This document shows positions 1 to 9,000 of a stretch of DNA of 20,475 bases, piece after piece. The position numbers and the translations under genes were made by a program. How positions within the stretch are numbered: position 1 is the first letter of the stretch; every line of letters begins with the position of its first letter. The notes under the pieces were generated by a model. It saw only the letters and a list, made by a program, of their open reading frames with translations. It made no database searches and was not told the DNA's origin. The DNA comes from BM520 sp964594665 (lineage in GTDB: Bacteria; Bacteroidota; Bacteroidia; Bacteroidales; BM520), in the NCBI GenBank assembly GCA_964594665.1, contig CAZQNY010000051.1:1-20475 (forward strand), given 5' to 3'.

Positions 1-36
1 ACACTGCGAAACACTGTGTTCCTGTTTTTAAAAAGC

Positions 37-1854
37 TCACGAACCTATTGCGGCATTTTTAGCACGCTTGCGATCATTCTCATCCAAAAGGATTTTCCTT
101 AAACGCATGGATTTGGGAGTAATCTCAATGTATTCATCTTCCTTGATATATTCCATAGCTTCTTCAAGAGAAAACTTGGTTGCGGGAACAATCATCGCCT
201 TGGCATCAGAGCCGGATGCGCGTACGTTGGAAAGCTTTTTGGTTTTCGTAATATTCACCACGATGTCGTCCTGGCGGGTACCTTCACCCACAACCATACC
301 GGTATACACCTCATCACCGGGATCCACAAAGAATCTACCTCTGTCCTGAAGCTTATCAATTGCATAAGGTATTGCAGTACCTGTTTCCATAGCTATCAGA
401 GCACCGGACCGGCGACGCTGAATATCCCCTTTCCAGGGTGTATATCCATTGGCACGGTGGGCAATAACGGCCTGACCTTCTGTAGAGGTAAGTACAGGAT
501 TTGTCAATCCGATCATTCCCCTTGCCGGGATATTAAATTCCAACACCATACGGTCGCCCTTGGTCTCCATATTCAGGAGTTCGCCTTTTCTTCTGTTGGC
601 AATTTCAATCACCTTTCCCGAAAATTCCTCAGGCACTACAACGGTGAGCATCTCCACGGGTTCGTGTTTTATCCCGTCAATGGTTTTTATAACTACCTGT
701 GGTTGTCCGAGCTGGAACTCATAACCCTCACGGCGCATAGTTTCAACAAGTACGGAGAGGTGAAGGATACCTCTTCCGTATACGAGCAGACGCTCCGGGG
801 AGTCAGTTTCCTCCACGCGCAGCGCCAGGTTTTTCTCTGTTTCTTTGAACAACCGGTCGCGGAGGTGCCGGGAAGTAACGTACATTCCATCCTTTCCGAA
901 AAAAGGCGAGTTATTGATGGTAAATAGCATCGACATGGTGGGTTCATCAATACTGATACGTTTCATTGCTTCCGGGTGCTCCGGATCCGTGATGGTATCA
1001 CCAATATCGAACGATTCAATCCCAAGAATAGCACAGATTTCACCTGAAGCAAGGGATTTGTTTTTAATTTTTTCTTTCCCAAGACCCTCAAAGGCGTAAA
1101 GCTCCTTAATCGTTGACTTCATTACTGAGCCATCGCGTTTCATAACTGCAACATGCTGCCCCATTTTCACCTCACCACGGGCAATACGACCCACAGCAAT
1201 ACGGCCAAGATATGAGGAATAATCAAGCGAGCTGATCTGGATCTGAAGGTTACCGGGGTTTTGTTTGGGTGCCGGAATATGCTCAAGAATCATATCCAGG
1301 AGATAGCTAACATCCTCGGTAGGATTTTGCCAGTCCGGGCCCATCCAGCCCTGTTTTGAAGAGCCATATACAGTTGGAAATTCCAGCTGGTCTTCTGTTG
1401 CATCAAGATTAAACATCAGATCAAAAACAGCCTCCTGAGTAATATCAGGGCTACAGTTTGGTTTATCAACCTTATTCACAACCACAATTGGTTTCAGTCC
1501 CAGTTCAATAGCTTTTTGAAGTACAAAACGTGTTTGTGGCATTGGGCCTTCAAAGGCATCTACAACCAGTAAAACACCATCTGCCATATTGAGAACACGC
1601 TCGACCTCGCCACCAAAATCGGTGTGACCGGGAGTATCAATAATATTTATCTTAATACCTTTATATCGTACAGAAACGTTTTTTGAAAGAATTGTAATAC
1701 CCCGCTCACGTTCCAGGTCATTGGAATCCAAAATTAAATCCTCCACTTCCTGATTCTCTCTAAACATCTTCACCTGATGTAAAATCCTGTCCACCAGGGT
1801 AGTCTTACCATGATCAACGTGTGCAATTATGGCAATATTTCTCAATTCTTCCAT
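37..1854 (-). CDS. typA: Ribosome-associated translational GTPase TypA/BipA
   Basis: This is a 605-residue translation-factor GTPase of the EF-G/LepA class. The family binds the ribosome and supports 50S assembly and growth under stress or cold. All GTPase motifs are visible: P-loop AHVDHGKT (11-18), switch RERGITI, G3 DTPGHTDFGGEVERVL, G4 NKVDKP and G5-like SSKQGW. EF-G-like domains II, III and V follow, and a TypA-type C-terminal domain ends in a basic tail. The length is normal for the family. The frame is open 10 codons further upstream to 1884, but that ATG lies inside the TACTTTTG minus-7 box (1882-1889) and the family normally begins near MEELRNIAIIAHVDHGKT, so 1854 is chosen. It is monocistronic here and divergent from the DCC gene. 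The assignment is firm; only the exact start is inferred. Confidence 0.97.
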   Translation of the reverse strand: MEELRNIAIIAHVDHGKTTLVDRILHQVKMFRENQEVEDLILDSNDLERERGITILSKNVSVRYKGIKINIIDTPGHTDFGGEVERVLNMADGVLLVVDAFEGPMPQTRFVLQKAIELGLKPIVVVNKVDKPNCSPDITQEAVFDLMFNLDATEDQLEFPTVYGSSKQGWMGPDWQNPTEDVSYLLDMILEHIPAPKQNPGNLQIQISSLDYSSYLGRIAVGRIARGEVKMGQHVAVMKRDGSVMKSTIKELYAFEGLGKEKIKNKSLASGEICAILGIESFDIGDTITDPEHPEAMKRISIDEPTMSMLFTINNSPFFGKDGMYVTSRHLRDRLFKETEKNLALRVEETDSPERLLVYGRGILHLSVLVETMRREGYEFQLGQPQVVIKTIDGIKHEPVEMLTVVVPEEFSGKVIEIANRRKGELLNMETKGDRMVLEFNIPARGMIGLTNPVLTSTEGQAVIAHRANGYTPWKGDIQRRRSGALIAMETGTAIPYAIDKLQDRGRFFVDPGDEVYTGMVVGEGTRQDDIVVNITKTKKLSNVRASGSDAKAMIVPATKFSLEEAMEYIKEDEYIEITPKSMRLRKILLDENDRKRAKNAAIGS

Positions 1855-1881
1855 TGTAAATCTCTTATTATTAAAGTCCGG

Positions 1882-1889
1882 CAAAAGTA
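1882..1889 (-). promoter_or_regulatory. typA minus-7 promoter box (TACTTTTG)
   Basis: Read on the minus strand this is a perfect match to the Bacteroidota housekeeping minus-7 consensus TAnnTTTG. Transcription would start near 1878, giving a leader of about 24 nt before the 1854 start codon. A well-spaced minus-33 TTTG is not obvious: one lies at 1906-1903, only 13 nt away. Confidence 0.6.
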
Positions 1890-2099
1890 GTATTTATTAA
1901 GTCAAAAACTACACCAATACAAAAAATAGCATAACATTAACTCAAACCACATATAAAAGATAAAAATCGACAGACTTTCATTATAAAAACACATACAAAT
2001 ACAATATCTTATTCCTCATTCTTTCATTTCAAAACAACAAAAACTCATAAAACCAAACAGTCCGCTTATTGTTAGCATTATATAATATGTAAAAACTGA

Positions 2100-2507
2100 A
2101 TGGAGGAGACAATACTTTTTTATGATGGCCCGTGTGCACTATGTAATTACGCTGTACGTAAAGTAAAAAAATACGACAAGAAAAAACGTATTGGCATAAA
2201 ACCTATTGGCTCTCCGGCATCACTTCAGATTAAAGAAGTTGCAGGGATACAGGAACAAACAGATTCGGTAATTCTTTGGCACAACGGAATAGTTTATACA
2301 CATTCGGAAGCTCTGATACAGCTGGGTCATATTCTACAAGGACATGCAAAACTTCTGAAGCTAATAGCAGTCATACCCCGGGTACTTCGCGACGGGATAT
2401 ACATATTTATTGCAAAAAACCGATATCGTTGGTTTGGGAAACAAAATTATTGCCACACAGAATCAACCTCAGCTCCACGCATCAAAGTTCAACGACTTAA
2501 ACATTAG
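2100..2507 (+). CDS. DCC-family thiol-disulfide oxidoreductase-like protein (DUF393)
   Basis: This 135-residue protein begins with a beta strand followed at once by FYDGPCALCNYAV, so the DGxCxxC motif holds Cys12 and Cys15. That is the signature of the DCC1-like family (Pfam DUF393), small thioredoxin-fold proteins of mostly unknown substrate. The C-terminal part (VPRVLRDGIYIFIAKNRYRWFGK) also has the family's usual look. The size is typical. It has no signal peptide or membrane segment, so it is probably cytosolic. A weak hairpin overlaps its stop codon, and the MFS gene starts 74 bp downstream on the same strand. The redox role is known only by family resemblance; the substrate cannot be told. 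Confidence 0.9.
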   Translation: MEETILFYDGPCALCNYAVRKVKKYDKKKRIGIKPIGSPASLQIKEVAGIQEQTDSVILWHNGIVYTHSEALIQLGHILQGHAKLLKLIAVIPRVLRDGIYIFIAKNRYRWFGKQNYCHTESTSAPRIKVQRLKH

Positions 2508-2523
2508 CCCCATATGGGCTTTT
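2506..2523 (+). terminator. Weak Rho-independent terminator candidate
   Basis: AGCCC, a CATAT loop, GGGCT and then a short T tract form a 5-bp stem that begins on the stop codon of the DCC gene. The stem is short and the T-run is only four bases, so termination would be partial at best. A degenerate minus-7 box (TATCTTAG, 2551-2558) follows in front of the MFS gene, consistent with a transcript boundary here. Confidence 0.4.
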
Positions 2524-2581
2524 ACAAAGAGAAGTTAGCGGATTAATTCCTATCTTAGCCCGCCACATAACAGCAAAGAAT

Positions 2582-3943
2582 ATGGAAAAGATCAGAAAAG
2601 CGCTTAATGAACGCCCGGGATTACGCTGGGGTGTTTTAATTCTTGTAGGGTTTATATTATCGGTTAATTACTATTTCTACGATGCCTTCAGCACCCTGAA
2701 AGATTTATTAAAAGCCGAATTCAACTTTTCCAATACCGATTACGGGCTTTTTGTATCGTTTTACAGCATTCCGAATACGTTTTTATTAATGGCAGTTATC
2801 GGTGGTATTATTCTCGATAAGCTTGGTATCCGCCGCACAGGGTTTATGTTTGTTGGATTTATGGCACTGGGTGCATTGCTGACTGCCTATGGTGCATCTG
2901 AAACCTATAGTAATGGTGGTCCGGGGTATGGATTAATGGAGTCCTTTTTGCCTTCTTACAGTCCGCAATTAAAAATGATGCTGGCAGGGCGGTTTTTCTT
3001 TGGCCTGGGTGCCGAAACAAGCATTGTGGTTGTGAGTAAGATACTGGTAAAATGGTTTAAAGGAAAGGATCTTGCGCTCGCATTTGGTCTTAAGGTTGGT
3101 TTTGGCCGACTGGGAACCTTTGCTGCCTTGCAGCTCTCTCCTGTTCTGGCCGATGGCGGGTCAAACCTGACGGGAGCCATATGGCTGGCAGCAATACTGG
3201 TATGCACCGGGTTACTGGCATTTCTTGTTTATATGCTGTTGGATGCAAAACTTGACAGCCAGGCTATTCAAAAACAGGAAAAAAAGGCCCCCGCAGAGCC
3301 GTTTAAGTTCAGTGATGTATTCGACATTCTTGGTAACAGGGCGTATTTGTACATCGCATTGTTATGTGTAACATTTTACAGCGCCGTATTCCCCTTTCTG
3401 GCCTATGCCCCTGATTTTTTTGCTGATAAATTTGGGTTTACTGACATCCAAAGCGGGCGGATAACGTCATTATTGCCTGTTGGAACCCTAATGTTCACAC
3501 CGTTTTTCGGATGGTTAATCGATCGCAAAGGGAAAAGTGCCACAGCCATGATCTTTGGATCTGTGACACTATTAATAGTACATCTCGTTTTTGGTTTCAC
3601 GAATATTCTGCCCTATGTCCCGATGGTATTGTTAGGCATTGCATTTTCACTTGTTCCTGCTGCAATGTGGCCTTCAATGGTCAAACTGGTGGATGAGAAC
3701 AAGATAGGCACAGCCTATGGATTAATGTACTCAATCCAGAACCTTGGTTTATGGGCATTTCCTTTGCTTGCCGGTATTATTCTGGACAGAACAAACCCCG
3801 GAAACCCGGAAGTAACCGATTACAGCTACGTCATAATCATGTTTGCAGCTTTAGGATTGTTGGGGCTGCTTTTCGCTTTATTACTTAAACATGAAGACAA
3901 GAAGAGACACTTTGGAGTAGAGCTACCATTAAATAAGAAATAG
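2582..3943 (+). CDS. Major facilitator superfamily (MFS) transporter
   Basis: This 453-residue integral membrane protein has about 12 hydrophobic segments in two halves, split by a charged loop around residues 225-240 (LDSQAIQKQEKKAPAEP). The first helix begins near residue 15. MFS hallmarks are visible: a motif-A-like GGIILDKLGIRR between helices 2 and 3, RFFFGLGAE before helix 4, and a second motif-A copy, FGWLIDRKGK, in the C-terminal half. The segment around FGLKVGFGRLGTFAALQLSP somewhat resembles MFSD1-like carriers, but that is an impression only. No substrate can be named. The start ATG at 2582 fits the weak upstream box TATCTTAG at 2551-2558. No enzyme gene next to it suggests a cargo. 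Confidence 0.9.
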   Translation: MEKIRKALNERPGLRWGVLILVGFILSVNYYFYDAFSTLKDLLKAEFNFSNTDYGLFVSFYSIPNTFLLMAVIGGIILDKLGIRRTGFMFVGFMALGALLTAYGASETYSNGGPGYGLMESFLPSYSPQLKMMLAGRFFFGLGAETSIVVVSKILVKWFKGKDLALAFGLKVGFGRLGTFAALQLSPVLADGGSNLTGAIWLAAILVCTGLLAFLVYMLLDAKLDSQAIQKQEKKAPAEPFKFSDVFDILGNRAYLYIALLCVTFYSAVFPFLAYAPDFFADKFGFTDIQSGRITSLLPVGTLMFTPFFGWLIDRKGKSATAMIFGSVTLLIVHLVFGFTNILPYVPMVLLGIAFSLVPAAMWPSMVKLVDENKIGTAYGLMYSIQNLGLWAFPLLAGIILDRTNPGNPEVTDYSYVIIMFAALGLLGLLFALLLKHEDKKRHFGVELPLNKK

Positions 3944-3989
3944 TTTTAATACAATTTTTCCAGTATTAGGCAGAACTATTCCAATCTCA

Positions 3990-4021
3990 TTTGAATGGTA
4001 TTATATTTTTTTATACCTTTA
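3990..4021 (+). promoter_or_regulatory. Promoter of the hybrid kinase (TTTG-N20-TACCTTTA)
   Basis: A minus-33 TTTG (3990-3993) and a minus-7 TACCTTTA (4014-4021, 7 of 8 to TAnnTTTG) are 20 nt apart, a good Bacteroidota primary-sigma promoter. It decides the start of the downstream gene, because the upstream in-frame ATG at 3995 lies between the two boxes and cannot be on this transcript. Confidence 0.6.
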
Positions 4022-4045
4022 AATCGAAAAAGTAACGCTATTCAT

Positions 4046-6382
4046 ATGTTAAATAACCCTATCCTAAAGACATTATTCACTAATGCGCCCAATCCTATTG
4101 TGATATGCTCTGTGGATTTAACAATAATACGGTGCAATGGACCCTTTTGTGAATATCTGGGATACGAACCAGATGATATCATTAATAAGTCTATCCTGGA
4201 TTTTACTCACAACGAAGACAAACAAGTCAGCCAGGATAAAATTAATTCTTTAATAAAAAGAAACAATGAATCATTTATTTTAAATAAAAAATACATTCAT
4301 AAAAAAGGGAACACGCTTGATGCCCAAATCGTTGTTTATAAAACCATTGATCCTGAAACAGAAAAAACCATTCTGATTGGTCAAATCAAAGACCTTACAG
4401 AACATAAGGTTCTTGAAGATAAATACCAAATACTTATTGAAAACCAGAGTGATCTAATACTTGCTCTTAATAAAGATTTCACAATAAGATATGCAAGCCC
4501 CAACTATTGCGATTATTTTGGTTTTGATAGAACAAATATTGAAGGGAAATCATTTTTCCCTCTTATTCATATGGAAGACAGGCCTTCGGTTATGGTCTCG
4601 TTGAATGAATTAAAAAATCCGCCACACACAACAACCCATATTGAAAGAGCCAAAACTATTTATGGATACCGATGGCTTACATGGTCAAATAAGGCAGTTA
4701 TTGCTAATGGGAAGATTTCCAGTATTATTGCCGTTGGTAGAGATATTACAGAGGAACAGGAGACCCAAAGCAAACTCAGGGAGACAACAACACGGCTAAA
4801 ACTGGCCACGGAAGCCGGACAAATAGGCATCTGGGAACTTGATTTGCAAAATAATTCGCTGCAATGGGATGATAAAATGTTTGACCTGTATGGGGCTGAC
4901 AAAAAGAATTTTAAAAGTGCATATGAATTCTGGAAAGCAGGGGTTCATCCACTGGATATCAAAAAAGCGGATGCAGAAGTACAATTGGCTATACAGCAAA
5001 AAAAAGAGCTAAATACATCTTTCAGGATTATCACTCCCGAAGGAGAAATTAAGTATATCAAGGCCGCTGCATATGTTTCCACAGACAGCAATGATGTACC
5101 GCAAAAAATGATTGGTGTCAATTATGATATTACAGCGATAAAGGAAGCTGAAGATCTGGCGATTGAGAAAAAAACACAACTGGAAGAATCATTAAAGAAA
5201 ATCGAACAAATAAACCATCAGCTATCTATTGCCAAAGAGTTAGCTGAACAGTCGGATCGTCTAAAATCGGCATTTCTTGCAAATATGAGTCATGAAATCC
5301 GTACGCCCATGAACTCAATTATTGGTTTTTCATCTCTTTTATCTCCCGGCATGGAAGAGGATAAATTTCATCACTTTACATCGTTAATAAAAAAATCCGG
5401 AGAACAGCTGCTGCGGATAATTGATGATATTATTGACATATCCAAAATCGAGTCGAATCAGTTAGCTTTACAAATGGGATACCTGAGCATCAAAGATCTT
5501 ATTGTAGAAGTTATTGAATCGAACAGACAGCATAGTAAGCTACTCAATAACCCCAATAGAGATCTTATCCTTTTAAATCCTCCTGATACCTGTACCGGTC
5601 ATTTATATACCGATAGAGTCCGGATCAAGCAAATTCTCAACAACCTCATCACCAATGCCATTAAATACGGAGGAAATAAAAATATCGAATTTGGATTTTG
5701 CTGTAGTGATGAAGCAGATAGACAATCTATTGAATTCTTCGTCCGCGACAAGGGTCCCGGGATACCGGAAAACATGCAGGAGGCCATATTTGATCGCTTT
5801 ACACAACTTAAAAATGACATCTCCAATGATGGCACCGGTTTGGGACTAAGCATAACCAAAGGACTAACAGAACTTCTTGGAGGGAATATCCGACTCGATT
5901 CTATTCCCGGCGAAGGATCCGCATTCTATGTAAAATTCCCTTATTACACCGGTATACCTGAATCACAAATATCAGACACAAAGGAAAAACAACATTTAAC
6001 ATTAAACCTTACAGGAAAAACAGTTTATATCGCCGAAGATGAACCTGCCTCACTATTCCTTCTAAAAGAAATCCTTGAACCCTCCGGATGTAATATACAA
6101 AATGCCAGTGATGGAGTAGAACTTATCAGTCTGATACAAAACAAAAAACCTGATCTCATATTTCTGGACATCAACATGCCCTATAAAGATGGCTATCAAA
6201 CCATTCGTGAACTCCGGGAAATGGGAATCAAAATACCTGTTATCGCTCAAACAGCCTACGCCATGCCGGAAGAAAAGAAAAAAATCCTTATGGCAGGATG
6301 CGATGGATATCTGGCAAAACCTATCGATAGCAATGAACTTATTTATGAAGTAAACCGCCTGTTATCAAAAAAGAATCAATAA
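4046..6382 (+). CDS. Cytosolic PAS-PAS-PAS hybrid sensor histidine kinase with C-terminal receiver
   Basis: The 778-residue multidomain protein contains three PAS/PAC units (about 5-118, 124-235, 250-367), a short coiled coil (about 370-405), and HisKA with the H-box FLANMSHEIRTPMNS (phosphoacceptor His416). HATPase_c follows, with N-box NNLITNAIKYGG (531-543), G1 DKGPGIP (568-574), F-box IFDRF and G2 GTGLGLSI (596-603). Last is a REC domain with acidic pair Glu664/Asp665, phosphoacceptor Asp708 (FLDINMP), Thr736 and Lys758. No signal peptide or transmembrane segment is visible, so it should sense something inside the cell. The frame extends upstream to 3995, but that codon lies within the promoter, so the ATG at 4046 is used. 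No separate output regulator is adjacent, so its phosphorelay partner is unknown. Confidence 0.95.
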   Translation: MLNNPILKTLFTNAPNPIVICSVDLTIIRCNGPFCEYLGYEPDDIINKSILDFTHNEDKQVSQDKINSLIKRNNESFILNKKYIHKKGNTLDAQIVVYKTIDPETEKTILIGQIKDLTEHKVLEDKYQILIENQSDLILALNKDFTIRYASPNYCDYFGFDRTNIEGKSFFPLIHMEDRPSVMVSLNELKNPPHTTTHIERAKTIYGYRWLTWSNKAVIANGKISSIIAVGRDITEEQETQSKLRETTTRLKLATEAGQIGIWELDLQNNSLQWDDKMFDLYGADKKNFKSAYEFWKAGVHPLDIKKADAEVQLAIQQKKELNTSFRIITPEGEIKYIKAAAYVSTDSNDVPQKMIGVNYDITAIKEAEDLAIEKKTQLEESLKKIEQINHQLSIAKELAEQSDRLKSAFLANMSHEIRTPMNSIIGFSSLLSPGMEEDKFHHFTSLIKKSGEQLLRIIDDIIDISKIESNQLALQMGYLSIKDLIVEVIESNRQHSKLLNNPNRDLILLNPPDTCTGHLYTDRVRIKQILNNLITNAIKYGGNKNIEFGFCCSDEADRQSIEFFVRDKGPGIPENMQEAIFDRFTQLKNDISNDGTGLGLSITKGLTELLGGNIRLDSIPGEGSAFYVKFPYYTGIPESQISDTKEKQHLTLNLTGKTVYIAEDEPASLFLLKEILEPSGCNIQNASDGVELISLIQNKKPDLIFLDINMPYKDGYQTIRELREMGIKIPVIAQTAYAMPEEKKKILMAGCDGYLAKPIDSNELIYEVNRLLSKKNQ

Positions 6383-6451
6383 ATTCCTCTGAAACATAAC
6401 ATTTATAGTATCGTCGGCATAAAAGTATCTGACACGATTGAAAAATAAATG

Positions 6452-6459
6452 TAATTTTG
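6452..6459 (+). promoter_or_regulatory. Minus-7 promoter box (TAATTTTG) of the M28-glsA unit
   Basis: A perfect TAnnTTTG match lies 25 nt before the peptidase start codon. Predicted transcription start is near 6463, giving a leader of about 22 nt. No clear minus-33 element is seen at the expected spacing. Confidence 0.55.
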
Positions 6460-6484
6460 CACAATAACCCTAAAACACTATCCC

Positions 6485-8056
6485 ATGAAATACCTAAAGC
6501 TTATAGCTTTCCTATTGTTATTGGCTCCGGCAACAGTATCAGCCCAAAAACAATCTGAAATTGAGAAAATCATTGAGGTCGGTAAAACCGATAACCAGAC
6601 AATGAATCATCTTGACATTCTGTGCAATCGTTTTGGTGGAAGAATGGTTGGTTCTGATGCGTATGAAAACGCTGCTGAATGGGCCGCATATAAGTTTAAA
6701 AGCTGGGGTATGGAAGTAATTATGGATGAAGCCGGTGAGCTTCCTGTAGGATTCAACAGAGGCCCCTGGTTTGGGAGAATGCTAAGCGATGAAGGTATGG
6801 TACTTCATTTTGCAACACCATCATACACCTCAGGAACAAAAGGTGTACAACGAGGACATGTGCTTTTGGAGCCAAAAAACAGAGATCAGTTTGAACGAAT
6901 GAAAGGAGCTCTTAATGGAGCATGGGTGCTTATTGGCGGTGAAAATAAAGGCTGGCCAATCGATTGGAGCGAAAAAGCCGATCAGAAACGCGATTCCATC
7001 ATTGCACTTAATGAACAAATTGCTGAAGAAAACAGAGAAATAAGAAAGCATAACTGGGAACACCGTAAAAATGAGGCGGAACAAAAAGAACTATTAGAAT
7101 ATATTGAAGAACCGGCACTATTCTATCGTGAAATGGTTGAAGCGGGTATTCTTGGAGTAATTCAGAAAACACCCACCCCTATCCGGGTTCTTTACGACCG
7201 CAAAAACATTTGGGACATGGAGTTTGAAGGCCTTCCGCAAGTACCTGATATAAAACTTGACGAGCATCAGTTTGTTAAAATTGAACAGATGGTAAAGGAA
7301 CGTCGGTATTTTCAACTGGAATTTGACATCCGCAACCATTTCAAAATGGGGCCGGTAAAATACCACACTGTTATTGGTGTAATTCCCGGAACCAAATACC
7401 CTGACGAATATGTTATTATGGGCGGTCATCTGGATGCTTATGACGTGGCCACCGGTGGTGTTGATGATGGAAATGGTGTTGTTGTTGCCATGGAAGCGGC
7501 TCGTTTGATAATGGAATCAGGAGCAAAACCAAAACGGACAATTCTTGTCTGCCTGTGGGCAGGAGAAGAGTTTGGACTGCTGGGATCAAGTCACTGGGTC
7601 GAAAGCAATGCTGATAAACTGCCAAAGGTTTCCAATATGTTCAACCGTGACGGTGGGCCTCTCCCCTGCACAAGCCTCGCTGTTACAGAAGCCATGATGG
7701 ATGACTTTGAAAAAATCTGCGAACCATTATACGACCTCAACCCCGGAATTCCCTTTGAACTAACCACACGGGAGCCTCGTACAAGACCCCTGGAACCCTG
7801 GGGAACCGACAGCGGCCCGTTCGCCGTCGAAGGTGTTCCGACACTCTCCTTCGGGCAAAAAGATGTTAAAGGATATAATTTCAACTACCGCGAAATATGG
7901 CATACAGAACGCGATTTATTTAACAAAAGCATCCCGGAATATCTCGAACATAGCGCCATCGTCAATGCCATTGTAATTTTAGGCGTCGCCGACCTGAATC
8001 ACCTTCTTCCACGGGAAGGCTATTATACCGAACCAGAAGAAAGCACAGAAGAATAG
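6485..8056 (+). CDS. Secreted M28-family zinc metallopeptidase with PA-like insert
   Basis: This 523-residue exported aminopeptidase/carboxypeptidase is of the M28 (peptidase Q / glutamate carboxypeptidase II-like) type. A signal peptide covers residues 1-20 and ends VSA|QK. The cocatalytic zinc site is recognisable: His315-x-Asp317 in GGHLDAYD, bridging Asp327 in GGVDDGNG, the Glu361/Glu362 pair in WAGEEFGLLGS, Asp389 in FNRDGG and His473 in EIWHTERD. Between the N-terminal part and the catalytic core is a PA-like region (about 100-280). It is interrupted by a very charged, probably helical stretch (about 161-209) rich in Lys, Glu and Asn. glsA starts 2 bases after its last base, so the two are co-transcribed. 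Exact substrate specificity cannot be read from sequence. Confidence 0.93.
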   Translation: MKYLKLIAFLLLLAPATVSAQKQSEIEKIIEVGKTDNQTMNHLDILCNRFGGRMVGSDAYENAAEWAAYKFKSWGMEVIMDEAGELPVGFNRGPWFGRMLSDEGMVLHFATPSYTSGTKGVQRGHVLLEPKNRDQFERMKGALNGAWVLIGGENKGWPIDWSEKADQKRDSIIALNEQIAEENREIRKHNWEHRKNEAEQKELLEYIEEPALFYREMVEAGILGVIQKTPTPIRVLYDRKNIWDMEFEGLPQVPDIKLDEHQFVKIEQMVKERRYFQLEFDIRNHFKMGPVKYHTVIGVIPGTKYPDEYVIMGGHLDAYDVATGGVDDGNGVVVAMEAARLIMESGAKPKRTILVCLWAGEEFGLLGSSHWVESNADKLPKVSNMFNRDGGPLPCTSLAVTEAMMDDFEKICEPLYDLNPGIPFELTTREPRTRPLEPWGTDSGPFAVEGVPTLSFGQKDVKGYNFNYREIWHTERDLFNKSIPEYLEHSAIVNAIVILGVADLNHLLPREGYYTEPEESTEE

Positions 8057-8057
8057 C

Positions 8058-8972
8058 ATGGAATACAAACCCATTATTGATCAGGTTTTTCATGATATCA
8101 GTAAAGAAAAACCAACAGGGATGGTTGCAGATTACATCCCTGAGCTTGCTACTGTTTCACCGGAGAAGTTCGGTATATACCTTTTCGGACTCGATGGAAA
8201 CAACTGTGAAGCAGGAGATAGCAGGGAAAAGTTCTCTATACAGAGTATTGTAAAGGTACTGTCGTTGACCATGGCCTTTGACATTGTGGGCGAAAAGATC
8301 TGGAACCGCGTTGATGTGGAACCATCCGGGACGCCATTTAACTCGCTGGTGCAGCTGGAATACGAAAAAGGCATTCCCAGAAACCCTTTGATTAATGCCG
8401 GCGCATTGGTAATCTGCGATATTCTTATCAGCGAGTTGGAGGATCCTGAAAACCAATTCTTAGGTTATGTCCAGGGCCTGGCAGGGACTACCAGGATCAA
8501 TTACAACCCGCAAATGGCAGCCTCTGAAAAAGAACATGCCTTCCGAAATGCAGCACTCATAAACCTTATGAAGTCGTTTGGGAATATCTATAATGACATC
8601 GATCGCGTTCTGGATTTCTATTTCACTATCTGTTCCATGGAGATGACCTGCGAGGAGCTGGCAAGAGCTTTTTCATTTTTTGCCAACCGAGGTGTAAACT
8701 ACTTCTCGGACAGAAGGATTATCTCCTCCAGCAAATCAAAACGTATCAGTGCCATCATGCAAACCTGCGGGTTTTATGATGAAGCAGGAGAATTCACCTT
8801 CAGAGTCGGATTACCGGGGAAAAGTGGCGTGGGTGGCGGCATTGCAGCAGTATATCCGGGCCATTACAGCGTGGCTGTGTGGAGTCCGTTACTCAACGAA
8901 AAGGGCAACTCAGTACGTGGCATGAAAGCCCTGGAGATGTTGACGACTTTGAGTGAGGCGTCAGTGTTTTAG
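8058..8972 (+). CDS. glsA: Glutaminase A
   Basis: This 304-residue serine-dependent glutaminase hydrolyses L-glutamine to glutamate and ammonia. It has the beta-lactamase-like fold motif Ser63-x-x-Lys66 (KFSIQSIVKVLSL). It also has the family blocks EPSGTPFNSLVQLE (88-101), PRNPLINAGA (107-116) and GLPGKSGVGGGIAA near residues 254-267. The length matches bacterial GlsA. It lacks a signal peptide and is cytosolic. The ATG follows the M28 peptidase stop codon after a single base, indicating translational coupling and a shared promoter at 6452. The pairing suggests that it processes glutamine released by the exported peptidase (inference). Confidence 0.95.
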   Translation: MEYKPIIDQVFHDISKEKPTGMVADYIPELATVSPEKFGIYLFGLDGNNCEAGDSREKFSIQSIVKVLSLTMAFDIVGEKIWNRVDVEPSGTPFNSLVQLEYEKGIPRNPLINAGALVICDILISELEDPENQFLGYVQGLAGTTRINYNPQMAASEKEHAFRNAALINLMKSFGNIYNDIDRVLDFYFTICSMEMTCEELARAFSFFANRGVNYFSDRRIISSSKSKRISAIMQTCGFYDEAGEFTFRVGLPGKSGVGGGIAAVYPGHYSVAVWSPLLNEKGNSVRGMKALEMLTTLSEASVF

Positions 8973-9000
8973 TGATTTTTTTTAATAAAAATATTATTCT

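Noticed and set aside
1..36. Terminator for typA
   Set aside because: AACACTGTGTT is a loopless palindrome and ACACTG is a direct repeat; on the typA strand no stem followed by a T-run is present before the window edge.
8930..8990. Possible terminator at the end of glsA (TGACG...CGTCA plus an eight-T run)
   Set aside because: The stem is 5 bp with a long loop and the T-run is about 13-15 nt away, too far for an intrinsic terminator.
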